DNA from: Geodermatophilus aquaeductus | Lineage (GTDB): Bacteria > Actinomycetota > Actinomycetes > Mycobacteriales > Geodermatophilaceae | Reading direction: 5' to 3' | Assembly (NCBI RefSeq): GCF_900182545.1 | Contig: NZ_FXTJ01000011.1 | Span: 1 to 64,000, forward strand | DNA length: 64,000 nt | Shown: piece after piece, positions 38,890-46,784 of the stretch | Numbering within the stretch: position 1 is the first letter of the stretch | Layout: every line of letters begins with the position of its first letter | Translations under genes and position numbers: made by a program | Notes under the pieces: model-generated | The model's database searches: none | The model's input: only the letters and a program-made list of their open reading frames with translations | Told to the model about the DNA's origin: nothing

Positions 38890-39636
38890 TCAGCGGTCGG
38901 GGAGCTGGACGCAGAGGGTGAGGCCGGCCGCGGAGGTGGCCCAGACGACCGTGCCCCCGAGGTCGCGGGCGTGCCGCTGCACCGACCACAGGCCCAGTCC
39001 GGTGAGGTCGACCGGCGGCGCGTCGTGGCGGAGGTACTGCACCACCCGCTCGGGGTGGGCCACGTCCTGCGTCAGCGCGAGCCGCACCCAGCGCGCGCGG
39101 CAGGTCGCGGTGAGCAGCACCGGGGCGCCGTCGCCGTGCCGGTGGGCGTTCTCCAGCAGGTTCGTGAGGATCCGCTGGACCCGGGCGTCGGCCACGGTCA
39201 CGTCGGCGGCGCAGTCCTGCACCCCCACGGTCAGCTGGTGCGGCGGCAGCCCCGAGGCGGCCACCGAGGCGCGGAGGACGTCGTCGAGCAGCCGGCCGCC
39301 GGGCGCCCGCCGGGTGGCCCCGCCGGAGGCGTCGGCGGTGCGCAGCATCGAGGACAGGTGCGCGGTCTGCGCGCGGGCCAGGTCGAGCAGCTCGTCGCGG
39401 CCTGCGGGCGCGTGGTCCAGCGAGCGCAGCAGCGCCTCGAGCGAGGCCAGCGGGCTCTTCATGTCGTGGCACATCGCGCGCAGCAGCGCGCTCTCCGGCG
39501 TGGGCGGGAGCTCCGGCTCGGGGTCCGGCCGGCGGGCCGCGCGGGCCACGTGGGCGCGCACCACGCGGACCAGGTCGGGGAGCAGCCGTCCGGAACCGGA
39601 CCGGGCGGTACGGGGTGTGTCGGGGGCCAGGGTCAC
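38890..39636 (-). CDS. Cytoplasmic histidine kinase, G1 box degenerate
   Basis: A 248-residue kinase without membrane segments or sensor domain. The phospho-acceptor is His57 in MCHDMKSPLASLEALL, the N box is NLLENAHRHGDG and the G2 box GLGLWSVQRHARDLGG. The usual DxGxG of the G1 box is not seen; the region reads QDVAHPERVV. GTG at 39636 follows GGAGGTG. The response regulator encoded divergently 62 bases away is its probable partner. ATP binding may be impaired, so it could act as a phosphatase or scaffold. Confidence 0.82.
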   Translation of the reverse strand: MTLAPDTPRTARSGSGRLLPDLVRVVRAHVARAARRPDPEPELPPTPESALLRAMCHDMKSPLASLEALLRSLDHAPAGRDELLDLARAQTAHLSSMLRTADASGGATRRAPGGRLLDDVLRASVAASGLPPHQLTVGVQDCAADVTVADARVQRILTNLLENAHRHGDGAPVLLTATCRARWVRLALTQDVAHPERVVQYLRHDAPPVDLTGLGLWSVQRHARDLGGTVVWATSAAGLTLCVQLPDR

Positions 39637-39698
39637 GGGCACCTCCGGGGTGCGTCGGGCCTGTTCCGCCGGGCGCAACGGGCCGGGTGAGGAGGGTC

Positions 39699-40391
39699 GT
39701 GGGGTCGACCGACGCCGGGGCTGAGCGTCAGACGCACGTGGACGTGGTCGTCGTCGACGACCACCCGCTGTTCAGCCGGGGGCTGTCACTGCTGCTCCCC
39801 GGGGTGAGCGAGGGCCGGGTGCGGGTGGTCGCCACCACCGACGACGCGTCCGCGGCGGCCGCGCTGGTGCGCCGGCACCACGCCGACGTCGCCGTCGTGG
39901 ACCTGCACATGCCGCCGCCGGGCGGCGTGCGCGCCATCGCGGCGATCCGCCGGGCCGACCCGGTGGTCCGCGTGGTGGCGCTGTCCGGCCTGGCCGAGGC
40001 CGACGCCGCGCTCGAGGCGCTGCGGGCCGGGGCGGCCGGCTTCCTGCCCAAGAGCGCCGACCCGGAGCACCTGGTCCGCCCGCTGCTGGCGGTGCTCGAC
40101 GGCTGGTCGGTGGTCCCCGAGGCGCTGCTGCGCCAGCTCCTCGACGACGCCGCGCCGAGCGGCGAGCAGACCGTCGCCGACCGGCTGAGCAGCGACGAGC
40201 GCCGGCTGTGGCGGCTGGTGGCCGACGGCACGAGCACCGTCGACATCGCCACCACGCTGCACGTCTCCGAGCGGACGGCCAAGCGGCTCGTGGCCTCGCT
40301 GCTGCGCAGCCTCGGCGTGGCCACCCGCGTGGAGGCGGCTGCGCTGGCCGGCCGCGTCGGCCTGGGCAAGCCGACCGGCGGGCTGGGCTGA
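39699..40391 (+). CDS. NarL/FixJ-family response regulator
   Basis: A 230-residue regulator. Receiver: acidic pair in VVVVDDHPLFSRG, phospho-acceptor Asp68 in VAVVDLHMPPPGG, Lys118 in GFLPKSAD. Output: LuxR-type helix-turn-helix SSDERRLWRLVADGTSTVDI, then SERTAKRLVASLLRSLGV. GTG at 39699 is chosen for the adjacent GAGGAGG, although the spacing is short; GTG at 39738 directly before the receiver is the alternative. Divergent from the histidine kinase. Confidence 0.88.
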   Translation: MGSTDAGAERQTHVDVVVVDDHPLFSRGLSLLLPGVSEGRVRVVATTDDASAAAALVRRHHADVAVVDLHMPPPGGVRAIAAIRRADPVVRVVALSGLAEADAALEALRAGAAGFLPKSADPEHLVRPLLAVLDGWSVVPEALLRQLLDDAAPSGEQTVADRLSSDERRLWRLVADGTSTVDIATTLHVSERTAKRLVASLLRSLGVATRVEAAALAGRVGLGKPTGGLG

Positions 40392-40400
40392 GCAGGAGCT

Positions 40401-40428
40401 CCGGCGCTCGGGCGTCATCGAGCGCCGG
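40401..40428 (+). terminator. Terminator after the response regulator
   Basis: CCGGCGCTCG and its exact complement with an eight-base loop start ten bases after the stop codon. Confidence 0.7.
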
Positions 40429-40512
40429 GCTACCCGGGCCCGTGATCGACACGCGCCGGTGCCGGTGAACTGGCCCCGACGGGCCACCGGCCGCCCGGTG
40501 ACCCGCCTGGCC

Positions 40513-40531
40513 CCTCACCGTGGCGGTGAGG
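40513..40531 (-). terminator. Hairpin 3' of the 29-residue membrane-protein gene
   Basis: CCTCACCG, TGG, CGGTGAGG: an eight-base stem with a three-base loop, 16 bases past the stop of the small minus-strand gene. Confidence 0.5.
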
Positions 40532-40546
40532 CCCCTCCCGACCCGA

Positions 40547-40636
40547 CTAGGGCCGGTTGCGGCGCCGGATGGTGATGATCCCGGCGACGATCAGCAGCAG
40601 CGGGAGGATCACGCCCCACAGGAACCAGCCGTACAC
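40547..40636 (-). CDS. Very small membrane protein (29 aa)
   Basis: A 29-residue single-helix protein: VYGWFLWGVILPLLLIVAGI, followed by ITIRRRNRP. GGGAGGGG lies upstream of the GTG at a suitable distance, and a hairpin follows the stop. The positive C-terminus predicts an N-out, C-in helix. Similar tiny membrane proteins act as regulators of larger membrane complexes, but no partner is evident here. Confidence 0.5.
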   Translation of the reverse strand: MYGWFLWGVILPLLLIVAGIITIRRRNRP

Positions 40637-40709
40637 GGGTCACCCCTCCCGGTCGTGTGCGGGCACGACGTCCCTTACGGCGCCTGCCCGTGACCGTCAG
40701 CCTGCGCCG

Positions 40710-40755
40710 GACCTCCGTGCGGGGCGTCACCCTCCGAGGGTGAGGACGGGAGGTC
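40710..40755 (-). terminator. Nested hairpin after the PH-domain gene
   Basis: Outer arms GACCTCC and GGAGGTC enclose an inner stem TCACCCT/AGGGTGA with a three-base loop. It begins on the base after the stop of the minus-strand PH-domain gene. Confidence 0.65.
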
Positions 40756-42300
40756 TCAGCCGGGGGAGTCGGTCGGCGCGGCCGTGGCCCACCGGCCGGA
40801 GGCGGCCTCGGTGAACGCGGCGACGTCGGCGGCGGCGATGTCGACCGCGGCGTAGCCGCCGCTGCCCGCGCCGACGCAGGCGACGACGGTGGCCAGGCCC
40901 GCGCGCCGCTGGAAGAGGGTCTGCCGCACCTGCCAGCCGACGACGGCGCGCCGCTGCAGCACCGCCTGCTCGCGCACCAGCAGCCCGCTGCGCACGCTGA
41001 ACGACCGCGGCCCCGTTGCGTGCCCGAGCGCCGCGTAGCGGCCGCGGCCGAGCGGGACGCCGAGCACCGTGAGCACCATCCCGGCGGCGAGCACGCCCCA
41101 GAAGCCGGTGGTGAGGGTGAGGACCGTCCCGGCGGCGGTGACGAGCAGCCCGCTGCCGACGGCGCGCACCAGCGCCCGGCGTCGCGCGGCCGGCGGGTGC
41201 GGCGTGAGCGGCCCGGGGTCGTCGACGAGCACGCCGAGCAGCCGCTCCGCCTCGGCCCGGGGGCCCAGCGGGAACAGCTGGCCGCGCCGGTTGGCCGCGC
41301 CCAGGCCGGTGACCAGGGCGTTGACCCGGGCGGCGCGCACCAGCCGCATGCCCAGCCCCTCGACGAGGGCGCCGCCGCGGACCCGGTCGACCTCCAGCTC
41401 GGTGTGCCGCCGGGTCAGCAGCCCGCGGACGGCGACCAGCGAGCCGCCGCGGCGCACCAGCCGGAAGCCCCAGTTGACGACCGCCGCCCCGGCCACCGCG
41501 CCGAGAGCCAGCAGCACCAGGACCACGACGGCGGAGGCGACGAGGACGCGGACGTCGGTGAGGTCGGGGCCGTCGACGTCGGGCCGCAGGTCCCGGGGCA
41601 GCTCCTGCAGCAGCCGTGACAGCGCGCCGACCGCGGCCAGCGGCACCGCGAGGTAGCTGGCGACCAGCGGCGCATAGAGCAGCCAGCGCCGGTCGAAGCG
41701 GGCCAGCTCCTCCTCGGCCGGCTCCTCCGGCAGCGGGGCGGACGGGTCCGTCCCGGCGGGTGTGACGGCGGTGCGACGGTGGGTGAGCACCGAGGTCCGC
41801 AGCCGGTCGCCCTCGGCCCGCGGGACGCCGTCGACGACGACCTCCTCGTCCCCGCCCGTCAGCGTCCCGGCCGCGGCGTCGATGCGGACCCGGACCAGCC
41901 CGAACAGCCGGTGCAGCGCGGGCGCCTCGACCTCCACGCCGCGGATGCGGTCGTTGGGCACGGTACGCACCGAGCGGGCCAGCAGGCCGCGGGTGAGGAC
42001 CACCGAGGAGGCGGTGTCGAGGTAGGTCGACCGCCACCACGACAGCGCCGCGAACAGCAGCGACAGCGCCGTCACCGCCGCGACCAGCGCGACGACGACG
42101 CCCACGCCGTCGACGCCGACCGCGGCGACGACGGGGATCGCGGCGGGCACGACCTGCCGGGCCTGCCGGAAGGTGACCGTGTGGACCAGGACGATCAGCG
42201 GGGAGGTGCGCCGGGGCGCCGTGACCTCCGGCGCCGCCTGCCCCAGGTCGGTCGCCTCGCCCTCCGTCACCCCGCCCTCCGTCACCCCGCCCTCGGTCAC
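40756..42300 (-). CDS. Bacterial PH (bPH2) domain membrane protein, YdbT-like
   Basis: A 514-residue protein with two or three bPH2 domains (VPNDRIRGVEVEAPALHRLF, then RRHTELEVDRVRGGALVEG) between membrane-helix pairs, the YdbT layout. Its N-terminus is coded by a 15-base tandem repeat giving VTEGG three times, each unit offering a GTG start (42300, 42285, 42270). The first GTG overlaps the stop of the upstream YdbS-like gene. YdbS/YdbT pairs in Bacillus are linked to resistance to antimicrobial compounds. Confidence 0.88.
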   Translation of the reverse strand: MTEGGVTEGGVTEGEATDLGQAAPEVTAPRRTSPLIVLVHTVTFRQARQVVPAAIPVVAAVGVDGVGVVVALVAAVTALSLLFAALSWWRSTYLDTASSVVLTRGLLARSVRTVPNDRIRGVEVEAPALHRLFGLVRVRIDAAAGTLTGGDEEVVVDGVPRAEGDRLRTSVLTHRRTAVTPAGTDPSAPLPEEPAEEELARFDRRWLLYAPLVASYLAVPLAAVGALSRLLQELPRDLRPDVDGPDLTDVRVLVASAVVVLVLLALGAVAGAAVVNWGFRLVRRGGSLVAVRGLLTRRHTELEVDRVRGGALVEGLGMRLVRAARVNALVTGLGAANRRGQLFPLGPRAEAERLLGVLVDDPGPLTPHPPAARRRALVRAVGSGLLVTAAGTVLTLTTGFWGVLAAGMVLTVLGVPLGRGRYAALGHATGPRSFSVRSGLLVREQAVLQRRAVVGWQVRQTLFQRRAGLATVVACVGAGSGGYAAVDIAAADVAAFTEAASGRWATAAPTDSPG

Positions 42301-42812
42301 GTGGCCTCGTCCCGGACCTGCTCCGCGCGGAGGGCGAGGTCCTCGGCCACCCGCTCGGCGACGCCGACCTCCAGGTGGGGCACCCGGACGGTGCCCTGCG
42401 ACGACGCGGTGAGCACCGCGACGCTGGCCAGGCCGTAGAGCTGCTGCAGCACGCCGCGGGTGACGTCGACGGTCTGGATCCGCGCGACCGGCACCAGCGT
42501 CCAGGTGCGGCTCAGCCAGCCGGTCAGGGCGTGCACCGTCTCCGCGGTGACCTCCCAGCGGTGCACCCGGTAGCGGACGAACGGGCGGATGCCGATGGCG
42601 ACCACCGCGTAGACGGCGACCAGCGCCGGCAGCAGCCACCGCAGCACCGGGACCGGCCCGCCCACCGACGACGGCACCGCGAGCACGAACACCGCCACCA
42701 GGACGCCGTAGACCAGCGTGCCGAGGACCCCCTGGGTGACCCACAGCCAGATCGCCGAGCGCGACAGAGACCAGGCCGGCTCGTGGACCGGGGGTGCGGG
42801 GGCAGCGGACAT
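42297..42812 (-). CDS. bPH2-domain membrane protein, YdbS-like
   Basis: A 171-residue protein with two membrane helices (about 25-47 and 58-75) and one bPH2 domain (RYRVHRWEVTAETVHALTGW, then VARIQTVDVTRGVLQQLYGL). It pairs with the larger YdbT-like protein (four-base overlap). ATG at 42812 is used; a GTG directly before it (42815) is equally possible. GGGAGGAT lies upstream within a 13-base inverted repeat shared with the divergent rhodanese gene. Confidence 0.88.
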   Translation of the reverse strand: MSAAPAPPVHEPAWSLSRSAIWLWVTQGVLGTLVYGVLVAVFVLAVPSSVGGPVPVLRWLLPALVAVYAVVAIGIRPFVRYRVHRWEVTAETVHALTGWLSRTWTLVPVARIQTVDVTRGVLQQLYGLASVAVLTASSQGTVRVPHLEVGVAERVAEDLALRAEQVRDEAT

Positions 42813-42817
42813 CACGG

Positions 42818-42883
42818 CCCATCCTCCCAGCCCGGCAGTGACCTCCGTCGCCGGTGCGGCCGGGGCTCACCTGGGAGGATGGG
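42818..42883. promoter_or_regulatory. Mirror-image ribosome sites of two divergent genes
   Basis: CCCATCCTCCCAG (42818-42830) and CTGGGAGGATGGG (42871-42883) are perfect 13-base inverted copies 40 bases apart. Each contains the GGGAGGAT ribosome site of the gene it faces (PH-domain and rhodanese), and both genes begin GTGATG. Promoters for both must lie within the 40 bases or the arms. Confidence 0.7.
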
Positions 42884-42889
42884 AGCGTG

Positions 42890-43219
42890 ATGCCGCAGCA
42901 GGTCCCGACCGTGTCCGCCGTCGAGGTCCCCGAGGACGCCGTCCTCCTCGACGTCCGCGAGGACGGCGAGTGGGTGGCCGGCCACGCCGAGGGCGCCACG
43001 CACATCCCGATGGGCGACGTCCCGGCGCGCCTCGACGAGGTGCCCGACGGGGATCCGGTCTACGTCGTCTGCCGCAGCGGCGGGCGCTCGGCGCGGGTGG
43101 CCGCCTGGCTCAACCTCAACGGCTACGACGCGGTGAACGTCGGCGGCGGCATGGGCGAGTGGGAGGCGGCCGGCCGGCCCCTGGTGAGCGAGACCGGCCA
43201 GCCGCCCTTCGTCCGCTAG
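42890..43219 (+). CDS. Rhodanese-like sulfurtransferase domain protein
   Basis: A 109-residue single rhodanese domain: LLDVREDGEWVAGHAEGATH, then active-site Cys in CRSGGRSARVA and YDAVNVGGGMGEWEAAGRPL. It could carry persulfide sulfur. ATG at 42890 or the GTG just before it. Its stop overlaps that of the convergent acyl-CoA synthetase gene in CTAG. Confidence 0.93.
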   Translation: MPQQVPTVSAVEVPEDAVLLDVREDGEWVAGHAEGATHIPMGDVPARLDEVPDGDPVYVVCRSGGRSARVAAWLNLNGYDAVNVGGGMGEWEAAGRPLVSETGQPPFVR

Positions 43220-44832
43220 GACTTCGGCGCGTACTCCGCGAAGCGCGAGCGCAGGTCCTTCTTCGAGAACTTGCCGACGCTGGTCTTCGGGACCTCGTCG
43301 ATGAACTCGACGGCGTCGGGCATCCACCACTTGGCCACCAGCGGCTTGAGGTGCTCGAGGATCTCCTCCTCGGTGGCGGTCTCGCCCTCCTTGAGGACGA
43401 CGCAGGCCAGCGGCCGCTCGTCCCACTTCGGGTGCGGGATGCCGACGACCGCGGCCTCCTTGACCTTCGGGTGGCTCATGATCGCGTTCTCGAGGTCGAC
43501 CGAGCTGATCCACTCACCGCCGGACTTGATGAGGTCCTTGGTGCGGTCGGCGATGCGGATGGAGCCGAAGGAGTCCATCGCCGCGACGTCGCCGGTGCGC
43601 ATCCAGCCGTCCTCGGTGGTCAGCACGACGCCGGCGTCGGGGTTGTAGTAGTCCTGCGCGCACCACGGGCCGCGGACCTGCAGCTCACCGGTGGCCTTGT
43701 CGTCCCAGGCCTGCGGCTCGAGGGTCTCGGCGTCGACGATCCGCGCCTCGACGCCGAGGAACGGGATGCCGGCGCGGGCGCGCTGGGCGGCCTTGCCCTC
43801 GTCGTCGAGGTCGTCGAAGCGGGGCGGCAGGATGCCCGAGGAGGCGACCGGGTGGGTCTCGGTCATCCCCCAGGCCTGCAGGATCGGCAGGCCGACCTGC
43901 TCGCGGTAGGCCTCCGACAGCGCCTTGGGCACCGCCGAGCCGCCGCAGCCGATGTCCCGCAGCCTGTGCTTCTTGCCCGCGAGGTGGGGGAGGACGCCCT
44001 GCCAGATGGTCGGGACCCCGGCGGTGAAGGTGACGCCCTCGTCGAGGATCAGCTTCGCCAGCGCCTCGGGCTGCATCATCTGGCCGGGCATGACCAGCGA
44101 GGCGCCGGCGGCCGGGGCGGCCTGCGCGATGCCCCAGGCGTTGGCGTGGAACATCGGCACGACCGGCATCGCGACGTCGCGGATGCTCAGCCCGAAGGCG
44201 TTGGGCATGAGCACGCCCATGGTGTGCAGGAACGTCGAGCGGTGCGAGTAGACGACGCCCTTGGGGTTGCCGGTGGTGCCGCTCGTGTAGCACATGGAGG
44301 CGGCGGAGTTCTCGTCGGTGACGTGGAACTCGACCGGCGAGGCCTCGGCCAGCAGCGTCTCGTAGTCGGAGACGCGCGGGTCGTCGGGGATCTCGTTGTC
44401 GCTGCCGTCGTCCATGATCACGACGTGCTGCACGGTCTTCATCGTGTCCACGAGCGGCCAGAACAGCGGCAGCACCGAGCGGTCGACGAAGACGACCTCG
44501 TCCTCGGCGTGGTTGGCGATGTAGGTCAGCTGCTCCGGGAAGAGCCGGATGTTGAGCGTGTGCAGGACGCGGCCGGACGACGGCGCGGCGAAGTACAGCT
44601 CGAGGTGGCGCTGGCTGTTCCAGCCGAAGGTGCCCACCCTGCCGTCGGCGCTGATCCCCAGGGTGTCGAGGACGCCGCCCAGCCGCCGGGTGCGGTCCGC
44701 CCACTCGGCGTAGGTCACCTTCGTGACGCCCGAGGGGCTGTTGGTCGCGATCGTCCCGTCGCCGTAGTGCTGCTCGACGTGCCGGAAGATCGCGTCGATG
44801 GTGAGGGGGAAGTCCTGCATGAGCCCGCGCAT
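43216..44832 (-). CDS. Long-chain-fatty-acid--CoA ligase (AlkK/FadD-like)
   Basis: A 538-residue adenylate-forming enzyme. P-loop-like YTSGTTGNPKGV, GWGMTETHP-type motif (QAWGMTETHPV), GWMRTGDVA, IADRTKDLIKSGGEWISSV and the catalytic Lys in KTSVGKFSKKDLR. The length and sequence suit the AlkK-type medium/long-chain acyl-CoA synthetases. Single gene; no beta-oxidation genes adjoin it. Confidence 0.92.
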   Translation of the reverse strand: MRGLMQDFPLTIDAIFRHVEQHYGDGTIATNSPSGVTKVTYAEWADRTRRLGGVLDTLGISADGRVGTFGWNSQRHLELYFAAPSSGRVLHTLNIRLFPEQLTYIANHAEDEVVFVDRSVLPLFWPLVDTMKTVQHVVIMDDGSDNEIPDDPRVSDYETLLAEASPVEFHVTDENSAASMCYTSGTTGNPKGVVYSHRSTFLHTMGVLMPNAFGLSIRDVAMPVVPMFHANAWGIAQAAPAAGASLVMPGQMMQPEALAKLILDEGVTFTAGVPTIWQGVLPHLAGKKHRLRDIGCGGSAVPKALSEAYREQVGLPILQAWGMTETHPVASSGILPPRFDDLDDEGKAAQRARAGIPFLGVEARIVDAETLEPQAWDDKATGELQVRGPWCAQDYYNPDAGVVLTTEDGWMRTGDVAAMDSFGSIRIADRTKDLIKSGGEWISSVDLENAIMSHPKVKEAAVVGIPHPKWDERPLACVVLKEGETATEEEILEHLKPLVAKWWMPDAVEFIDEVPKTSVGKFSKKDLRSRFAEYAPKS

Positions 44833-44857
44833 GGCCAGATCGTGCCAGTGACTGCGC

Positions 44858-45520
44858 TCACGTTCCAGCGGGTCGCCGTTCCAGCTCCCGCAGGGCGTCG
44901 GCGCCGACCCACCGGGCGCCGCGGCCGCCCGCCCGGAGCTGCCGCGCTGTCTCGACGGCGCGGGCGCGCAGGCCGGGGCTGCGCTTGCCGATCTGCCGCA
45001 GCGCCCAGCTCGCGCCCTTCCGGACGATCGGCCGGTGGTCGTCGGCCCGCTCGGCGACCGCGCGCAGGAACGGCTCGAACCGGTCGTCGTCCGACCGCTC
45101 GTCGGCGACCGCCAGCCCGGCCATGACGGCGAAGCCGGCGCGCTTGACGAACGGTTCGGGGCGCGCGCTCCACTCCAGGGCCCTCGACCAGGCGAACGGG
45201 GTGTGCCGGACCAGGTTCTGGCAGACCTGGTCGCAGACGTCCCAGGAGTCGAGGCCGGCCGCCCACTCGTCGAGCTGCCGCTCGGTCACCGCCGCCGGCT
45301 CCTCGACCAGGCTGGCGAGGATGCGGGCCTCGTGGACGCCGGAGTCCCACAGCCCCGCGGCCAGCTCGTGCGAGCGGCCGAGCTCCTTCGCCAGCGCCCG
45401 CAGCTCCGCGACCGTGACGCCGAGGGTCTCCGCGCCGCCGATGCCGTAGCGGGCCATCCCCTCCAGCCGCGCCGGGTCGGCCAGCGCGCGGAGCCGGCCG
45501 AGCACCTCCGCGACGTCCAC
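44858..45520 (-). CDS. AlkD-like DNA alkylation repair protein
   Basis: A 220-residue all-helical HEAT-repeat protein: YGIGGAETLGVTVAELRALA, LWDSGVHEARILASLV, SWDVCDQVCQNLV and KGASWALRQIGKRSP match the AlkD-like family. Members with this form bind or excise alkylated bases, though not all are active. The GTG at 45520 shares a base with the P450 stop (TAGTG). Confidence 0.88.
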   Translation of the reverse strand: MDVAEVLGRLRALADPARLEGMARYGIGGAETLGVTVAELRALAKELGRSHELAAGLWDSGVHEARILASLVEEPAAVTERQLDEWAAGLDSWDVCDQVCQNLVRHTPFAWSRALEWSARPEPFVKRAGFAVMAGLAVADERSDDDRFEPFLRAVAERADDHRPIVRKGASWALRQIGKRSPGLRARAVETARQLRAGGRGARWVGADALRELERRPAGT

Positions 45521-46728
45521 TAGCGGGTCAGGACGACGGGCAGCTCGGCCAGGCCGCGGATGACGAACTCGGGACGGCGCCGTGCCGGGCGGGCCAGCTC
45601 CAGCCCCGAGGTCCGCTCCAGCAGCGCACCGAAGGAGGCCTGCAGCTCCACGCGGGCCAGCGGCGCCCCGATGCAGAAGTGCACGCCCGCGCCGAAAGAG
45701 ATGTGCGGGTTGTCGCTCCGGCCGACGTCGAGGGTGTCGGGGTCGGCGAAGACGGCGGGGTCGCGGTTGGCGGCGCCGAGCAGCGCGGCCACCTTCTGGC
45801 CCTCGCGCACGGTCACGCCGCCGACCTCGACGTCGGCCGTGGCGGTGCGCTCGAACAGCTGCAGCGGCGAGTCGAAGCGCATGAGCTCCTCGATCGCCGT
45901 CGGCAGGAGCGCCGGGTCCGCCCGCAGCCGCGCCAGCTCGCCGGGGTGCTCGAGCAGCGCCAGCAGCCCGTTGCCACTGACGTTGACCGTGGCCTCGTGG
46001 CCGGCGTTGAGCAGCAGGATGCAGGTGGTGACCAGCTCGTCCTCGGTCAGCCGGTCGCCCTCGGAGTCGCGGACGGTGACCAGGTGCGAGAGGAGGTCCT
46101 CACCCGGCGCACGGCGGCGCTGCGCGGCGAGCTCCCGCAGGTAGGCGACGAACTCCGCGGCGGCCTGCTCGGCCGCGTCCTCGACCGCCGTCGTCCGCCC
46201 GTACTCGTACATCTTCACGATGGCGTTGGACCACGGCCGCAGCAGCGGGCGGTCGGCCGCGGGCACGCCGAGCAGCTCGGCGATGACGGCGACCGGCAGC
46301 TCCTCGGCCATCCCGGACAGGACGTCGACCGGCTCGCTGCCGCCGGAGCGCTCGACCAGGCCGTCGACCAGCTCGCCGGCGAGGTCCTGCACCCACGGGC
46401 GCAGCCGCTCGACGTGGCCGCGGGCGAACGCCGCGCTGATCAGCCGGCGCAGGCGGGTGTGGTCGGGCGGCTCCATCTCGAGGATGGCGTTGCGGTGGAT
46501 GAGGTTGAACGCGCCGAAGCGCTCGCCCGGCTCCCGGTCCCGCCAGATGCGGCCCAGCCGCCGGTCGCGCAGGACGGCGTTGCTCTCGGCGTGGGTGAAC
46601 GCCAGCCACAGCCCCAGGCCCTCGTGCCACTGCACCGGCGCGACGACGCGGGCGGCGGCGAAGGCGGGATAGGGGTCGGCGACGACGGCGGGGTCGGTGA
46701 GGTCGAGCGGTGCCGCCACGGAGGTCAC
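45520..46728 (-). CDS. Cytochrome P450
   Basis: A 402-residue bacterial P450. I-helix LLLNAGHEATVN, K-helix EELMR (ExxR), PERF-equivalent DVGRSDNPH and the haem loop FGAGVHFCIGAPLAR are intact; MEPPDHTRLRRLISAAF is the usual C-helix region. GTG at 46728 gives the usual length; upstream frame is non-homologous. No ferredoxin is adjacent; substrate unknown. Co-translated with the AlkD-like gene. Confidence 0.95.
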   Translation of the reverse strand: MTSVAAPLDLTDPAVVADPYPAFAAARVVAPVQWHEGLGLWLAFTHAESNAVLRDRRLGRIWRDREPGERFGAFNLIHRNAILEMEPPDHTRLRRLISAAFARGHVERLRPWVQDLAGELVDGLVERSGGSEPVDVLSGMAEELPVAVIAELLGVPAADRPLLRPWSNAIVKMYEYGRTTAVEDAAEQAAAEFVAYLRELAAQRRRAPGEDLLSHLVTVRDSEGDRLTEDELVTTCILLLNAGHEATVNVSGNGLLALLEHPGELARLRADPALLPTAIEELMRFDSPLQLFERTATADVEVGGVTVREGQKVAALLGAANRDPAVFADPDTLDVGRSDNPHISFGAGVHFCIGAPLARVELQASFGALLERTSGLELARPARRRPEFVIRGLAELPVVLTR

Positions 46729-46771
46729 GGCTGCCGACCCTATGCGGCGTGGGCACCGCCGCGGCCCCACA

Positions 46772-46777
46772 TACCCT
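46772..46777 (+). promoter_or_regulatory. -10 element for a probably leaderless mRNA
   Basis: TACCCT ends eight bases before the ATG of the SEC-C/DUF5926 gene, and no ribosome site precedes that ATG. Transcription from this element would start at or next to the ATG, giving a leaderless transcript. Confidence 0.5.
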
Positions 46778-46784
46778 GGGCCGC

